Shown here: in pieces, positions 47,728 to 59,412 of the stretch
Numbering within the stretch: position 1 is the stretch's first letter
How the letters are laid out: every line of letters starts with the position of its first letter
DNA from: Ampullaceana balthica
Taxonomy: Eukaryota; Mollusca; Gastropoda; Lymnaeidae
Length of the DNA: 64,000 nucleotides
Assembly: GCA_944989445.1 (NCBI GenBank)
Contig: CALYLW010000538.1
Coordinates: 282,001 to 346,000 of the forward strand
Reading direction: 5' to 3'
The notes under the pieces: generated by a model
Database searches by the model: none
The model's input: the letters and a program-made list of their open reading frames with translations, nothing else
What the model was told of the DNA's origin: nothing
Position numbers and translations under genes: made by a program

Positions 47728-48069
47728 TTAAATCGGTAATATCGGCAAAACTGCATATCGGGATTCCCCTAATATAAAAGATAAATAATTACGACTGATA
47801 CATTTAAGAATGACGTCATCAAATATGACAGCTTGTTTTTGTCTTAACAAATACTCATATCGGCAACAAAACGAATGGTTATATCGGTATCGGAAATATC
47901 GGCAAAATGCATATAGATAGACCCCTACTAATAACCCCTTTCCCATCTGGTTTTCTCCTAAATTGACGACTCGATGTTTTCGCCCGTCTCGAATATTTCG
48001 ACTCCTTATGTTGGTTCCCACGGTCTTCTTGACGGTCAGACTTTCGTTGATCTTCACCGCGGAGCACAC
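47728..48069 (-). other. Lys/Arg/Glu-rich ORFs of unknown nature
   Basis: Two overlapping minus-strand frames start near 48068. One reads GEDQRKSDRQEDRGNQHKES, a charged stretch like the basic tail of some gag proteins. Near-identical words atatcggcaaaa-tgcatat (abbreviated) at about 47745 and 47895 suggest an inserted repeat. I do not recognise it. Confidence 0.2.
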
Positions 48070-49079
48070 CTCTGCCTGTTAATGGAAGTTATGCCTGTAG
48101 CATAACTGTCAGTCAAAACAACAAGTTTGGTTGTCCGGTGGCTGATTTCAGTTGTCTTCGCTGTATTGATATTTTCAATACTTGTACTCTTATTCTATTT
48201 GTACTATACTCCTACTTTTAATATAACTATATTCCAACTGTACTCCTACTTTTACTTGGCTAAAATAAAACAATAATGCAACAAAAGTCAGCTAATTATT
48301 CATACATAAACGTATACAAATTATACATGAAACAGAGCAGATTTGTCCAAACTACAGATGCTCTCCATTGCCAACAATGCCCTGGCGACCACTACAATCA
48401 AGTCTAGTTACTTGTCTACTGGCGGGAGTTGATGAAAGAGACTGAGTGAGCACAGGCATTTGTTTATATAGGGAAACCATATGAAGCTAGAACTGCGGTC
48501 TTATAGGCTCACAGTACTGTCCGATGTCCAACACGTTAGTTATTGGCATGTAATGATTCAGCGGGTCTCACTTGAGGTACCCAGTGGATCTCAACAACCG
48601 TTTACCCTCTTTTCTTTTAATACAACCAAATAATCCTCCAATTTGATTCTAGCTATGTCTTTATTCATAATTGCATGCTACTGTATTACCCGTAATACAG
48701 GGGGAAAAAAAGGAAATTATTTTTAAAAGCCGAAATAGTGTCAGTTTATTTATTGTCACCTTATACATTAACAGCTAAAGTTTAAATCTAATTTTTTAAG
48801 ATGGAAAAAATTAAATTAAATTATGAAACATTATTTACATGTTGTTGTTTTTTTTTAATTTAAAACAAAACGTCAATTATATTCTTAATTTCAATAAAGA
48901 ATAACGTAATACGCTGAAAACGATCAAACTTGTAACAGTGAAAAAAATACAATTTAAGTTACTGGTTAGCTACAGCAAACTGTATTGGAAATGTTTTGCT
49001 TAATGTGCGCATAAAATGATACAGTATTTTGATAAAGAAAATGTAGACATCTAATTGATAATTTTGTTTTATTAATTGG
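48070..49079. other. Unassigned insert-like DNA
   Basis: A TATA-like gtttatatagggaaacc near 48460 hints at a further LTR. No terminal repeats or coding sequence can be shown. Confidence 0.3.
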
Positions 49080-49087
49080 TGTAAATA

Positions 49088-51943
49088 CAGTGGCGTAGCT
49101 AGACCTTTTGCCGCCCGGGGCGGTCTCCAATTTGCCGCCCTTTCTAAGCCCACAGTACCATGGTTTTTATAAATTAATAAACATAAATAAATGATTGTAA
49201 TTGAAACAAAGTAAAGGTGGCGAACATTTTTACCATTGGATGCCATATTTAAGTAAGCAGCAATAAAGGAGGCCAAATAAGATGTTATACATATTTTATA
49301 AAAATACAAGATACTTTTTTTAAAGGTTACTGAGGTTGCAGGTGTCCCCCCCCCCTCCCGAGACAAACGTATCCAAAATTTACACCAAAAAATTATGAAT
49401 TAATATTTTTTTTTATAAACAAATAGTGTACATTAGTATGTAAACATATTATTTATAAATTTATTTTCCTAACTTCAAAATCGTGTATTATGCTATAAAA
49501 ATTTGAATAATTTTTTATAATTTATTCTATGGACAATATTGCAAGATTTTTTAGTCTTAATTTATACACTCATTGTTGAACGAAGATAATTTTTTTTATC
49601 AACTTCAGTTTGGAGAAGCTCTTTTCACAACTAGCGACACTGATAACAATAATTTTTATAAAATTCTTAGCAAGATTACAATGTTGGGTACAGAAGTTTC
49701 CAATCTATACTATTGAATAAATTTTAATAAATTAAGGGGGCCTTTTCCTCCATTTTTCCAATGCAATGCGTCTTTTTTCAAGTGTAGGTGCAGCCATAAA
49801 ACCTGGATCATTTTTTTTTCAATATGGAAGTGTTCTTTATCAATGTCAATAAAATCATTTATTTGACATTCAATTTCTTCATTTAGTAGGTTATATGGGA
49901 TTATACACGAATATTTTCTTACAAGGTCATGCAACTGATCAAAGCGTTCTTTCAATTCCTTTATAATTCGATCCATGGATTAAAACATTTCTTGGTGTAC
50001 TTCATGTTCTAAAGATAGGACAACTGATTGTGAATTTTCCTCACTAATATGTTTTTCCCTTCTAACTCGGCGTTCAGGTCGATATCTCCATCTCTTTACA
50101 AATTATTTTGGCTGCTATATCAGCTTTTTGTATTATCACATCTCTTTGTTCCATGAAATGGGTTTGCAAAGAATTTAGTTTTATATGGCATTGGTGGATA
50201 TTTAAGCCTTTTATTTGAAGGTATTTTTGAGCATCCCATTGACGCGTGGAAGAATTTTAAAAATGAAATCAACTTTTCGATAGTTCCAAAAAATGTAAAG
50301 GAATCAATAGCAGTACAAGCTGCATGTAAACATGCCAGGTTTAACGAATGATTTGTGCATGCTACAAACTCTGACGGAAGCATTATCGTGAGCCTTTCCT
50401 CTGCAATTTTTTGTATCTAAACATTTTCTAATTTCTTTAAAATCATATTTGTGATTTCCTCAGCAGTTTTCCTTTATTTTCTACAAAGTAAATAAACGAT
50501 TCTACAACTTTAACTGCGCTGACATCAATAACTACGTGTCTTTTAATTTGACTAGTTTAATATTTGATGAAAATATCGGGAGTTTTGTCAAATATCCTAC
50601 AAAAGTTTTTAGCTTGCTTTATTTGGTCCATTGTTGTTTTTCTCACTGCGCCTCTCAATAGGTCTATGAATTCGTTTTGAATTATTTTCGACAAATAGGA
50701 GACACTATATTTATTACCCATCTTAATTTTTACTAAATGTTCACATAACACTGGGTCGTACTTAGTGAAAAAGTCCAAAAGCTCTAGAAAATTTCCTCTA
50801 TTTTCAATTGAATTGATGTCTTCCTCATGATTACTGTCACGATGACCCCTCAACGCCAAATTTTGTTTTGCTAAGAATCTAATTATATCAAGTACTGTGA
50901 GAATTTTCTATCATTTTTTTCTTATTTCTTAATCAATATTCTGTTGTTATCGTTTATCAAAAGTTGCGCCTTGTCCAATTCTTATGTCTAATTCCTTCCA
51001 TTGGGAAAATGATCGAATGTGCAGTAGACTGAACTCGTGTTGACTTATTTTGAGATTAAATTTCCTCTATTTGTTAAAACCATTTTCCGTGTTAAAATTT
51101 GATAGGAAAAGATCATCAAACAGTAAACAGCAAAAAAATATATAATTTTCTTCAATGGTGAATACACCATCCACGATCTTAACAAACTTTCACCATTATG
51201 CAAAATTTGGAGAAAAAAAACAACAATCGCGATTAATCTTTCTTGTCAAAAATCGTAATAATTTTCAGTAAAAATAGACTAATTCAAACTATCTAATCAT
51301 TTCTTTAATAGAATAGGTGTAACATTTTTAGTGAATAAACGTATTTTAATGAAACACACAAATTTTGTTTGTGCTACTTAAATGAAAATAAAATAATAAA
51401 AAAATAAAAAAAATTAAATTTTAATAAATTACCTTGAATAATTTTCTGAAAACTTAAACAGTAATATAAAATACTATTTACAAGTTAAACACAATATTTG
51501 ATTCACCATGTCATGTAGGTACTAGTTCGCGTATCACTCTGTGCATGTCAAAAATCCACGCAATAACTGTCGCGGCGATATTAATAGTATATTCGGTCCA
51601 GCGTGATGTGTTCTTTGTGTTGTTTTCTTATAAAAGTGTCATCTGTGATATATACCGCTTAATTTGTAAAAAAATCGATACAATTTTTATGCGATTTTAA
51701 ATTTCTTAACGGTTATGGGTTATTTATAGCAAACCGTATGTATGAAAAAAAAATGTTGTGAGAATCCGTTAATTACGACTTGAAAGTACGAATATTTTAT
51801 TTTCACCCGGGTGTTCCTCTTTCAAAAGAAAAAAGGTGGTTGTCAGAAAGGGCTATACTTTTCAAAGGCCCCCAAATGCCGCCCCCAAAATGTGTGCCGC
51901 CCGGGGCGGACCGCCCCCACTGCCCCCCCTAGCTACGCCACTG
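49088..51943 (-). mobile_element. Full-length hAT element (ZMYM1-like)
   Basis: The ends are CAGTGGCGTAGCTAG and CTAGCTACGCCACTG, 15-bp perfect inverted repeats. The 8-bp duplication tgtaaata is exact (49080-49087, 51944-51951). The subterminal ccgcccggggcgg motif is in both ends. At 2856 bp it has one decayed minus-strand transposase. Confidence 0.93.
49520..50859 (-). pseudogene. ZMYM1/P52rIPK-like hAT transposase remnant
   Basis: In minus order: GNFLELLDFFTKYDPVLCEH and SYLSKIIQNEFIDLL (50557-50859); then FVACTNHSLNLACLHAACTA (50120-50383); ELKERFDQLHDLVRKYS (49710-49976); and C-terminal ISVASCEKSFSKLKLIK near 49.6 kb. The order is that of a ZMYM1-type transposase with the dimerisation motif at the end. 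Stops and shifts separate the blocks. Confidence 0.78.
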
Positions 51944-51951
51944 TGTAAATA

Positions 51952-52430
51952 ATTTTTTTTAAATGGTCTCAGAAATATATATATATCATTTAATATTTTA
52001 AATAGCCTTGTTTTAAAATGTTGTTCATTTTCGAGTGTTTTTAGTTCTCTTTTTTTAATTATTTTTTTTAATTTAAAAAAAACACCAATTTTTTTAAAAA
52101 TAATTTATTTTCTTTCTTGTATAAGTGGTATAGAAAGATATTTTATAATAAAAAGTAAATTTAAAAAAAATGTATTAAAAAATCAAAAAATCTTATGTTT
52201 TATACATTCCTGGGTCATAAAAATCCAGTTTCACTGTTTAGACTGTGTGTGTGTGTTTGAGTATTTGTGTTAAGACAATACCGTATCAGTTAATTGTCAT
52301 TTCGACAACTTTTTAAGTGTTATTATTCGATCAAATAACAAAGTTTTAATCACACGTTGAGTGATATGCCGTAAATGGAAATAGTATTTAGCCGATTGAA
52401 CTTGAATTGACATCCTTACACTTTATTTTG
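51952..52430. other. AT-rich DNA, nothing recognised
   Basis: Poly-A/T-rich runs only; a short GT run lies near 52243-52256. Confidence 0.6.
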
Positions 52431-52525
52431 TATATGTTACGGCCAAAGCCCGAAGTCCGGCCACTTCGCGAATTGGCCGGCCATTTCGCGAAGTTGCCGA
52501 TTTCGGGCTTTGGCCGTAACATATA
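52431..52525. repeat. 95-bp GC-rich palindrome
   Basis: The left arm tatatgttacggccaaagcc mirrors ggctttggccgtaacatata. Internal ttcgcgaa blocks and a central ggccggcc also pair. It is far more GC-rich than its surroundings. It could be a tiny foldback transposon (MITE). Confidence 0.9.
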
Positions 52526-52654
52526 TATCATCATTTTAAGCATAAATACCGTGATCATTGCTGTCATTTGGAAAGGGGGGGGGGCGCATGAGGAATTTAA
52601 AATCACAAAATTGACCAGCAAATACATAAGTCTACCAACTCTTGTTTAAACCAT

Positions 52655-53100
52655 TTTCCCGTATGGCTTTGAGACTTGACTCTACTGGCAACAACTGAGA
52701 GTACGATGCGGGCATTTGGAAACAAGAGCATGAGAAGAATTCTCAATATCTCTTATCTAGAGCACAAGATCAATGAGTATATATGGGACAAATTAAAATC
52801 CATTTTAGGCCGTTAAGAAGGCAGTATTGAAATTATGGTTACAATAGCATGCTTATATGGTTCGGTTGTATGCTGTGACATGATATTCTGAGAAAAATCG
52901 TTTTTCAAGGCAGCGAAGAAAGGGGCTTTAAAAAGAGGAATACAGCGGAAAAGTTGGCTTGACATCATAAAAGACTGGAAATAGCTGAGGTTGAATAACA
53001 TACTGGCTGCCGCTCAAGGTAAAAAATATGGAGATCGCTGTCTCTTGATATGTCCATGCGCTCCCCCCCATGACCCGCAAACGTCACTATATTGTTGCTG
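52655..53100 (+). pseudogene. Decayed RTE-type LINE fragment
   Basis: The plus-strand reading includes YGFETWTLLATTESTMRAFG and RRILNISYLEHKINEY, which resemble the C-terminal region of RTE-type polyproteins. After several shifts, the sequence near 52.9-53.0 kb encodes SWLDIIKDWK-type words. It is a relic. Confidence 0.55.
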
Positions 53101-53420
53101 ATGATGAAGATATAAATGCATAACAAACTGGGATCTAAATTATAAGCTTCCTCTTAAAAAGTTACAATGATCATGAACTAGTTAATTCATGTCCATTTTT
53201 CACTTACTAGATTGCAATTCATTAGTAGTATATGCCTGTCAAATGTATACATTGTAAGTAAACATAAGTCTTATCTTTTGTAAATTGGAAGATAAGTATA
53301 CTCTTATTATCATTTAAATGTTAATAAAGTAATCTCTATTACTATTAGTATGAACTTGCCAATTTAACTGAGTTTTTGATATGGATTAATGTTTGTCTAG
53401 TATTTGTCATAATGATAATA

Positions 53421-53950
53421 TTTAAGTTGTATTTGTATGGAATTCGTCCATCCTCAAGGAGCGATGGCCTTGACTCCCGCTCGTTTTCCTCCCCACATTT
53501 ATCCTGTCTCTTTTCTCTTCACTCCTAGCTGCAAGAGTGGCTTCCGCAGCTTGAGTGCCCTCGCATAACTTTACCAGCCAGAGGGTCCACCACTCTGCAG
53601 TGGTCTTCCGCGTTTTATGGTCGATGCGCCAGTGGCATGTTTTTTTCTTGGAGATGTTTTGCAGCGCAGGCATGGTAGACCTCTTTTCCTTTGACCGGCT
53701 GCCAGCTCACCGTAAAGCTGGGCACAGGGAATGCGCTCCGAGATCATACTGTGGACATGGTCTAACCATCGCAGGCGCCTCTCATTCAGGATTGAGTGCA
53801 TATTCAACATATGGCCCCGGTCCGGCACCTCAACATTTGTGATTTTATCAAGACAGTTGATGTGTAGGATCCTACTCAACATCGCAAGTGTAAACTATTC
53901 AGCTGCTTTATTTGCTTGGCATAGGTGGCCCAGCACTCGATTCCATTAAG
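53421..53950 (-). pseudogene. RTE-type LINE C-terminal fragment, uninterrupted copy
   Basis: The minus strand reads SRILHINCLDKITNVEVPDR, then LNERRLRWLDHVHSM and ERIPCAQLYGELAAGQRKRG, the standard end of RTE-like reverse transcriptase proteins. A frameshift near 53.57 kb separates the last part (KTRKTTAEWWTLWLVKLCEG). The unit B homologue is split by a hAT. Confidence 0.8.
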
Positions 53951-54574
53951 GAGTGTGATGAACACGCAGGCCTGGTACAAAGTGATTTTCATCCTTATTA
54001 GTGTAGTATATTACAAAATAAATTGTTATTTATTTGTCAATGTTGTTTATTACTGTTATATCTTAGTTATTTTATCTCATTATATTCATTTGAGACGCTC
54101 TTTCCATTTTGAAGACTATTGCGTCTGGGGGTTATATTTGGTTCTTGCCAAGTCTTGGATTTTTATTTCAGTTGTGAATGTAATATAAAGTTGGTTTTCC
54201 TGGTTTTATCAGGCAAATCATTCAACGTTAGAATTCACAGATGGGAATATGGAGAATGAGTGAGTGTTAGAGCATAAGTCTATCTGAGGGTAAGGGTGTA
54301 CTGGCTTATAGTTATGTTGTATTTCTAAGTTATACATGATTTAACTATTTCGTCTCCTCTCACCTAATTTTTCTGGATTTAATGATTTACAATAATCGTG
54401 TTTCTCTTGAAAATTCAAAATAGCATCCCTTTACAAAACTTGGAGCCCTTTACAAGTCGATACACTTTTTAAAAAATATTTTTTTATATTTCTTTAAACT
54501 AAAAAATCAGCAAATATTTATTTGGAAGGAAAATACAAAAACGTTGAATTAGTTTGCCCCCTCCCGTCAGATTA

Positions 54575-55143
54575 CCGTATATACTCGTTCTATAGCCCGT
54601 TCGTTCATAAGCCGACCCCCCGACTTTTGGAAGGGAAAAGTATTAAAAGTGTATAACCCGATCGCAAGCCGATCCCCCAAAAATAATAGGACAGCTCTAA
54701 AAAAATGGTACATATTTTTTTTAAGCTACAAGCTAAATCGGTCATTTTGATTGTTTACTTTGTACTGCCTATATTTGTCTTTCTGCTCTATGTTAAGCAA
54801 GTGTTACCGGTATTAAAAAAAACTATATAAACAGTGTCTAAAGCGCGTACATTAAAATCCGTTTTTGAAAACAAAATTTGTAAAACAATTTATTAAAACG
54901 TTCACAAAAATAAATAAAATGATAAAATAAGGTAAGTGCTGATTTTCATTAATATATTATAGCTACTGATAGAGCAGTCGAATCTTGTAGAATGTAGAAA
55001 AGGACATTGATAATCTACGATAACAACACTGATATTCAATATCGATTCTGAAATCACCTATGACCCGCTCACAAGCCGACCCCCCCCACTTTTTCCCCTA
55101 GATTTTGTCCAAAAAAGGTCGGCTTGCGAACGAGTATATACGG
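54575..55143. mobile_element. TA-flanked MITE (Tc1/mariner-like)
   Basis: The ends CCGTATATACTCG and CGAGTATATACGG are perfect inverted repeats between TA dinucleotides (54573-54574, 55144-55145). Subterminal ccgacccccc words are also mirrored. The unit B counterpart reads aattaattactttcc, matching the site with one TA and no element. It is 569 bp with no ORF. Confidence 0.88.
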
Positions 55144-56564
55144 TAATTACTTTTCAACCAATACACACACAAACATACACATATAATTTTTTTTAATCAA
55201 CTAATTTGTTATAAATTCATTGCTGTGTTTTTTTGTTTTTTTTTGTAAATGTTTTTTTAGGTTTTTTTTTAATTGCTGGTTTAAAAATTCAAAAGACAAC
55301 AAGTGACACGATAGTCATGTAATTGAAAAGTGAGATTTTCTTTTTGCATTAAAAAAACAACATTAACATTGACATTTCAAGTATTGCTTCATCCAACTTA
55401 TTACATGAAAAACTAGTTATAAGAAACGTATATTATCAACAGAGCCAAATGCTTTGCTCCATAGAAAGTCAGGCAGCTGTAATTTATCTTTGAACAAAAA
55501 TACACATAAATGAAACAAGATAACGAATTGATTTCATTGTGTTTAATTCTATACTATAGAGAAAAAAATAATTATTAGCTAATAATAGGGCACATCTCAA
55601 AACGTTTTAAGGGTTCGTCCATGTGTATTAAAAATATGAGCTTATCGATTCATAGGGATGTTTAGCCATTCCACGTTAATTTTATATGTTACTGTTACTT
55701 CCTAAAATGTATTTTATGCATGTTTCTTAGTGAAATTACACACATTATTATAATACTGGCAAGTAATTTTTTTAAAAGAATCAGTACAGTATAATAGATC
55801 AAAGTGAATGGGGGATTTGTGCACCTATGTAACTAGGATATTGTGATTTCAGCTTTGGGATGAAGGAATTTTTTTTTAAAACCATATTAGATGATTTTAG
55901 CTGAAAGAATATTTTGAAGAGAGGGTTGCACCTGAAAATTTTACAGGGGATGTTTTAGAGTATTACAAACATTAATGTAATTAAAGGACCCTGTGAAAAA
56001 AAAATTATAAGAAAGAAAAAACAACTGTATAGATATCAGAGTACCACTAATCATAGTCAACGAGATTGCAGAGTAAAGAAAAATATATAATAAATTGCTT
56101 GGACATAAGTAATGCCTATAGACAATGAAAGTTAAACTAATTATATTTATTAGAAATGTATATTGTCAGTTTTACTGTAGTATAAATATTTCAAATTCCA
56201 TGGCTCATTAAATTTGAGGCTTGCTAATTATGTTGGTATTCAGCCAACATTGACTACGTTACTATTTTAATAAAGTTTAGTCAAGCAATTAGATAGCTAC
56301 AGTACACTGTATATTAAGTTTCAATATAACGAAATGCAAATTTGAAATTGAAACATATTTATTTATTTTAAAATTTAGCATTAAACATAATTTATGAAAA
56401 TGATTAGAGAAGTTTGTCTTTTATATCTTTACTTGAGACAATTATGCTAAATGTTATTAACGTTTTTAAAATAAAAATGTTTTAGAAATGTTAAATTATA
56501 ATGTGCTAAAAATGGCATAAAAACGATCCTTGGATAATGCAGGCAAATAATTTTCGACAAATGT

Positions 56565-56570
56565 TTTATT
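56565..56570 (-). promoter_or_regulatory. Unit A poly(A) signal
   Basis: AATAAA on the minus strand lies 118 nt after the unit A stop codon, matching unit B. Confidence 0.55.
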
Positions 56571-56687
56571 ATATTAAAATTTACAACTGGATTTATGTCA
56601 TCATCAGAGCTCATACATCATTAATATAAAATGTGTACTTTCATGTACCATTGTATTTTATAGCATCATACCATGGGCTGAAGTAGC

Positions 56688-59333
56688 CTATGAGGGTATT
56701 AAAGTCAATTGTCTTTCTATTGGATCTTCGCTTTTAGTCGAATTAACAGATTGTGTAAACAGGTCATCACTTAAAACTGATTGAACAGTAACCTCAGAGG
56801 AGTCTTCGGATGGACTTTGCTCACTGAAATAAAATAATTTAATAATATTAAAATTTTGCCTGTGGAAATTAAAGATTAATTTCTCGATTAATCGTTAATA
56901 TTTTTAACGAATACATTATTTTAAACGATTAATCGTCCCACCACTTATAAATGTAAAGGACGTCAAAAAGTATAATATTTCGGCCGATAAATATAAACTA
57001 ATTTCCAGACGATTACACGAACATTTTGGTTTTAAACTATTCACTTACGTGAATGATCAAAATGTTGAGAAATGTTATTGTGTCCTTTTGAGAGAAATCA
57101 TTTGCCTACCATACAATGTTCCTTCTAAGTCTAAGCTTCATTGGTTCGTGTGCAAAGTTTAAAAAAGAACTCGTGGACAAAGTTGCACAACCTCCATTTT
57201 TTGTGCAATAGTTTACAAAATTTGCTGCGCGGTGATTCTAAACTCCTGCGTGGCGTCGGTCAAATATCAGCGCAGCCGCGCTGCTTAAAGGGAACATTGC
57301 TACCATGTTTCTAACACTTCGCTTACATATCATCTGCAAAACAAACATCTACTACAGTATCAGAAACTTCAGTTGAGACAATCTAAAGCTTTGTGAACCG
57401 TTGTTCAGCTCGGCAGGTTATATTGTCAATAAGACCCGCTCATCACTTGAACCAAATAATGTCAATACACGTTGTTGGTTAAAATGATGTCAAATAAAGA
57501 AGACATTCCAATGTCATTTTTATTTGTGAGCAAGTACTTTTAATAGGTTTTACTTATGACAACATCAATTAAAATTTAAATTTTGGCTTTAATATAAATT
57601 AACGACTAATTAATCGTTCATTTTTTGAAGCTTACGATTAATTTTAAATTAATCGTTAACAGCCCTATTTAAAAATAAAGATGGGTGTTATATAAAAGAA
57701 ATTATTAATTTGGTTGTATGTTTAACTAGCTGATATACCTTGCTTAACCAAGGTCTGCTTTATCGATCACATTTGCTCCCCCCACCCACGCTTTTATGTG
57801 CAGTGAATAGGTTCACGGATTTCACCTGATATCCATGGGCACCCGCAGGGGGGGGCAAGGGGCGGGGTGTTTGCCCCCCCCCCTGGATGATGGAATTTTT
57901 TTTTACAATAATAGAAAACAAATTTATTTAAGTGAAGAGAAAATAAATAGACAGTAACTAAGTTGATGCTGATTTCGTTTTACTGGGTAATTATTTTTAT
58001 AGTTTCTATATTGTAGAGAATTAGGGCAGTTAAAGGGTCTTTAAATCAAAGATTGCTGTTGCTGGCAAGGACTGGTAGTCTGGTCAAGACTGACCAAGAT
58101 GTGTGAACTGCCCCATGCGGTAGCTTGGATAGATGAATAGACCGAACCGCGTCCAGATGCCCAGAGGTGCTAAATGTAGACTCAGTTATCTAAAGGTCAG
58201 CCGTGCGAAGCACTGACCAGGGGAAATAATAGCGATCGTCCAAACCGGACCAGGGGCTAACATCAAAGAGACCAGAGTGGGTCATGGTACCCCACCCCAC
58301 CCCCAGAGTCATTCACCAATTTATATTCAAGGAGTCTATTCGTCATCCATTAATCACGTTTACAATAGAGGTGGAAATTATCGGTTCTCTAAAGAATACC
58401 GCCCCCAGCCCAGCACAATGTTGTGTATTTGGGCGCCAGATGTGAGGCCTACCGAATTCCTCTTAACAATGACCGGAAATGAATTAGACATATTAAATTA
58501 TATGACAATACTGCTGGACCGGATCAAACAACCTCAGGCTCACCGACTATGTAAGGGAGAGAACATTTAGGGAGAAAATTTTAGAGACAACATTTAGGTG
58601 CGACATGTAAGAGACTTAGGACAGTGCTATAGAGATAGTCGTCAGTAGGGCATAGACTGTAGTATAACTGTATAATATATTTCCTGTGTTAGTTCAAGAA
58701 CTTAGACATCACTAACTGTGTGTACCAAAGCAAAGAAGTTATTGCAATAAACAGTTTACGTTTAGGCGTCATGGATATTCGGAAATTTTTAAAACCTCTC
58801 ACACAGCCACATCAATCGATTCCACGTGTTGAAGACATAACGTTAACTCCTGTCTGCAAAAAAACGGAAAACGGACGCCGTTGAATGTTTCCTTTAAGCT
58901 GTGTGGCTGCGCAGATATTTGACCAACGCTAAGCAGGAGTTTAGAATCAACGCGCAGCAAACTTTGTAAAATATTGCACAAAAAATGTACGTTGTGCAAC
59001 TTTGAAAATTCGAACAAGATTATTTTTTAAAACTTTGCACACGGACCAACGAAGCTTAGACTTAGAGGGAAGATTGAATGGTAGACAAAATATTTCTCTA
59101 TTTGGACACAATAACCTTCATCAACATTTTGAACATTCAAGTCAGTAAATAGTTTAAAACCAAAATGATCGTTAATCGTCCAGAAATTAGTATATATTTA
59201 TTGACCGAAACATTTTACTTTTTTGTCTTCCAGTACATTTATAAGTTATGGGTTGATTAATCGTTAAAAAACAACTTTAATCTTAAATTCTTTTAACAAT
59301 TAATTGATAAATTAATCGTTAATTTCCGTAGCC

Positions 59334-59412
<79 letters not shown>

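Larger units (their letters stand above)
53300..56870. repeat. Segmental duplicate, unit A downstream flank
   Basis: It is the unit A copy of the DNA at 40.43-45.3 kb (unit B) and 22.93-24.66 plus 33.3-34.0 kb (unit C). It ends at the unit A terminal exon and carries the RTE fragment in uninterrupted form. Confidence 0.8.

Noticed and set aside
58277..58570. 97-residue ORF in the unit A-specific insert
   Set aside because: It has no recognisable domain, and the surrounding sequence looks like a non-coding LTR-type insert.
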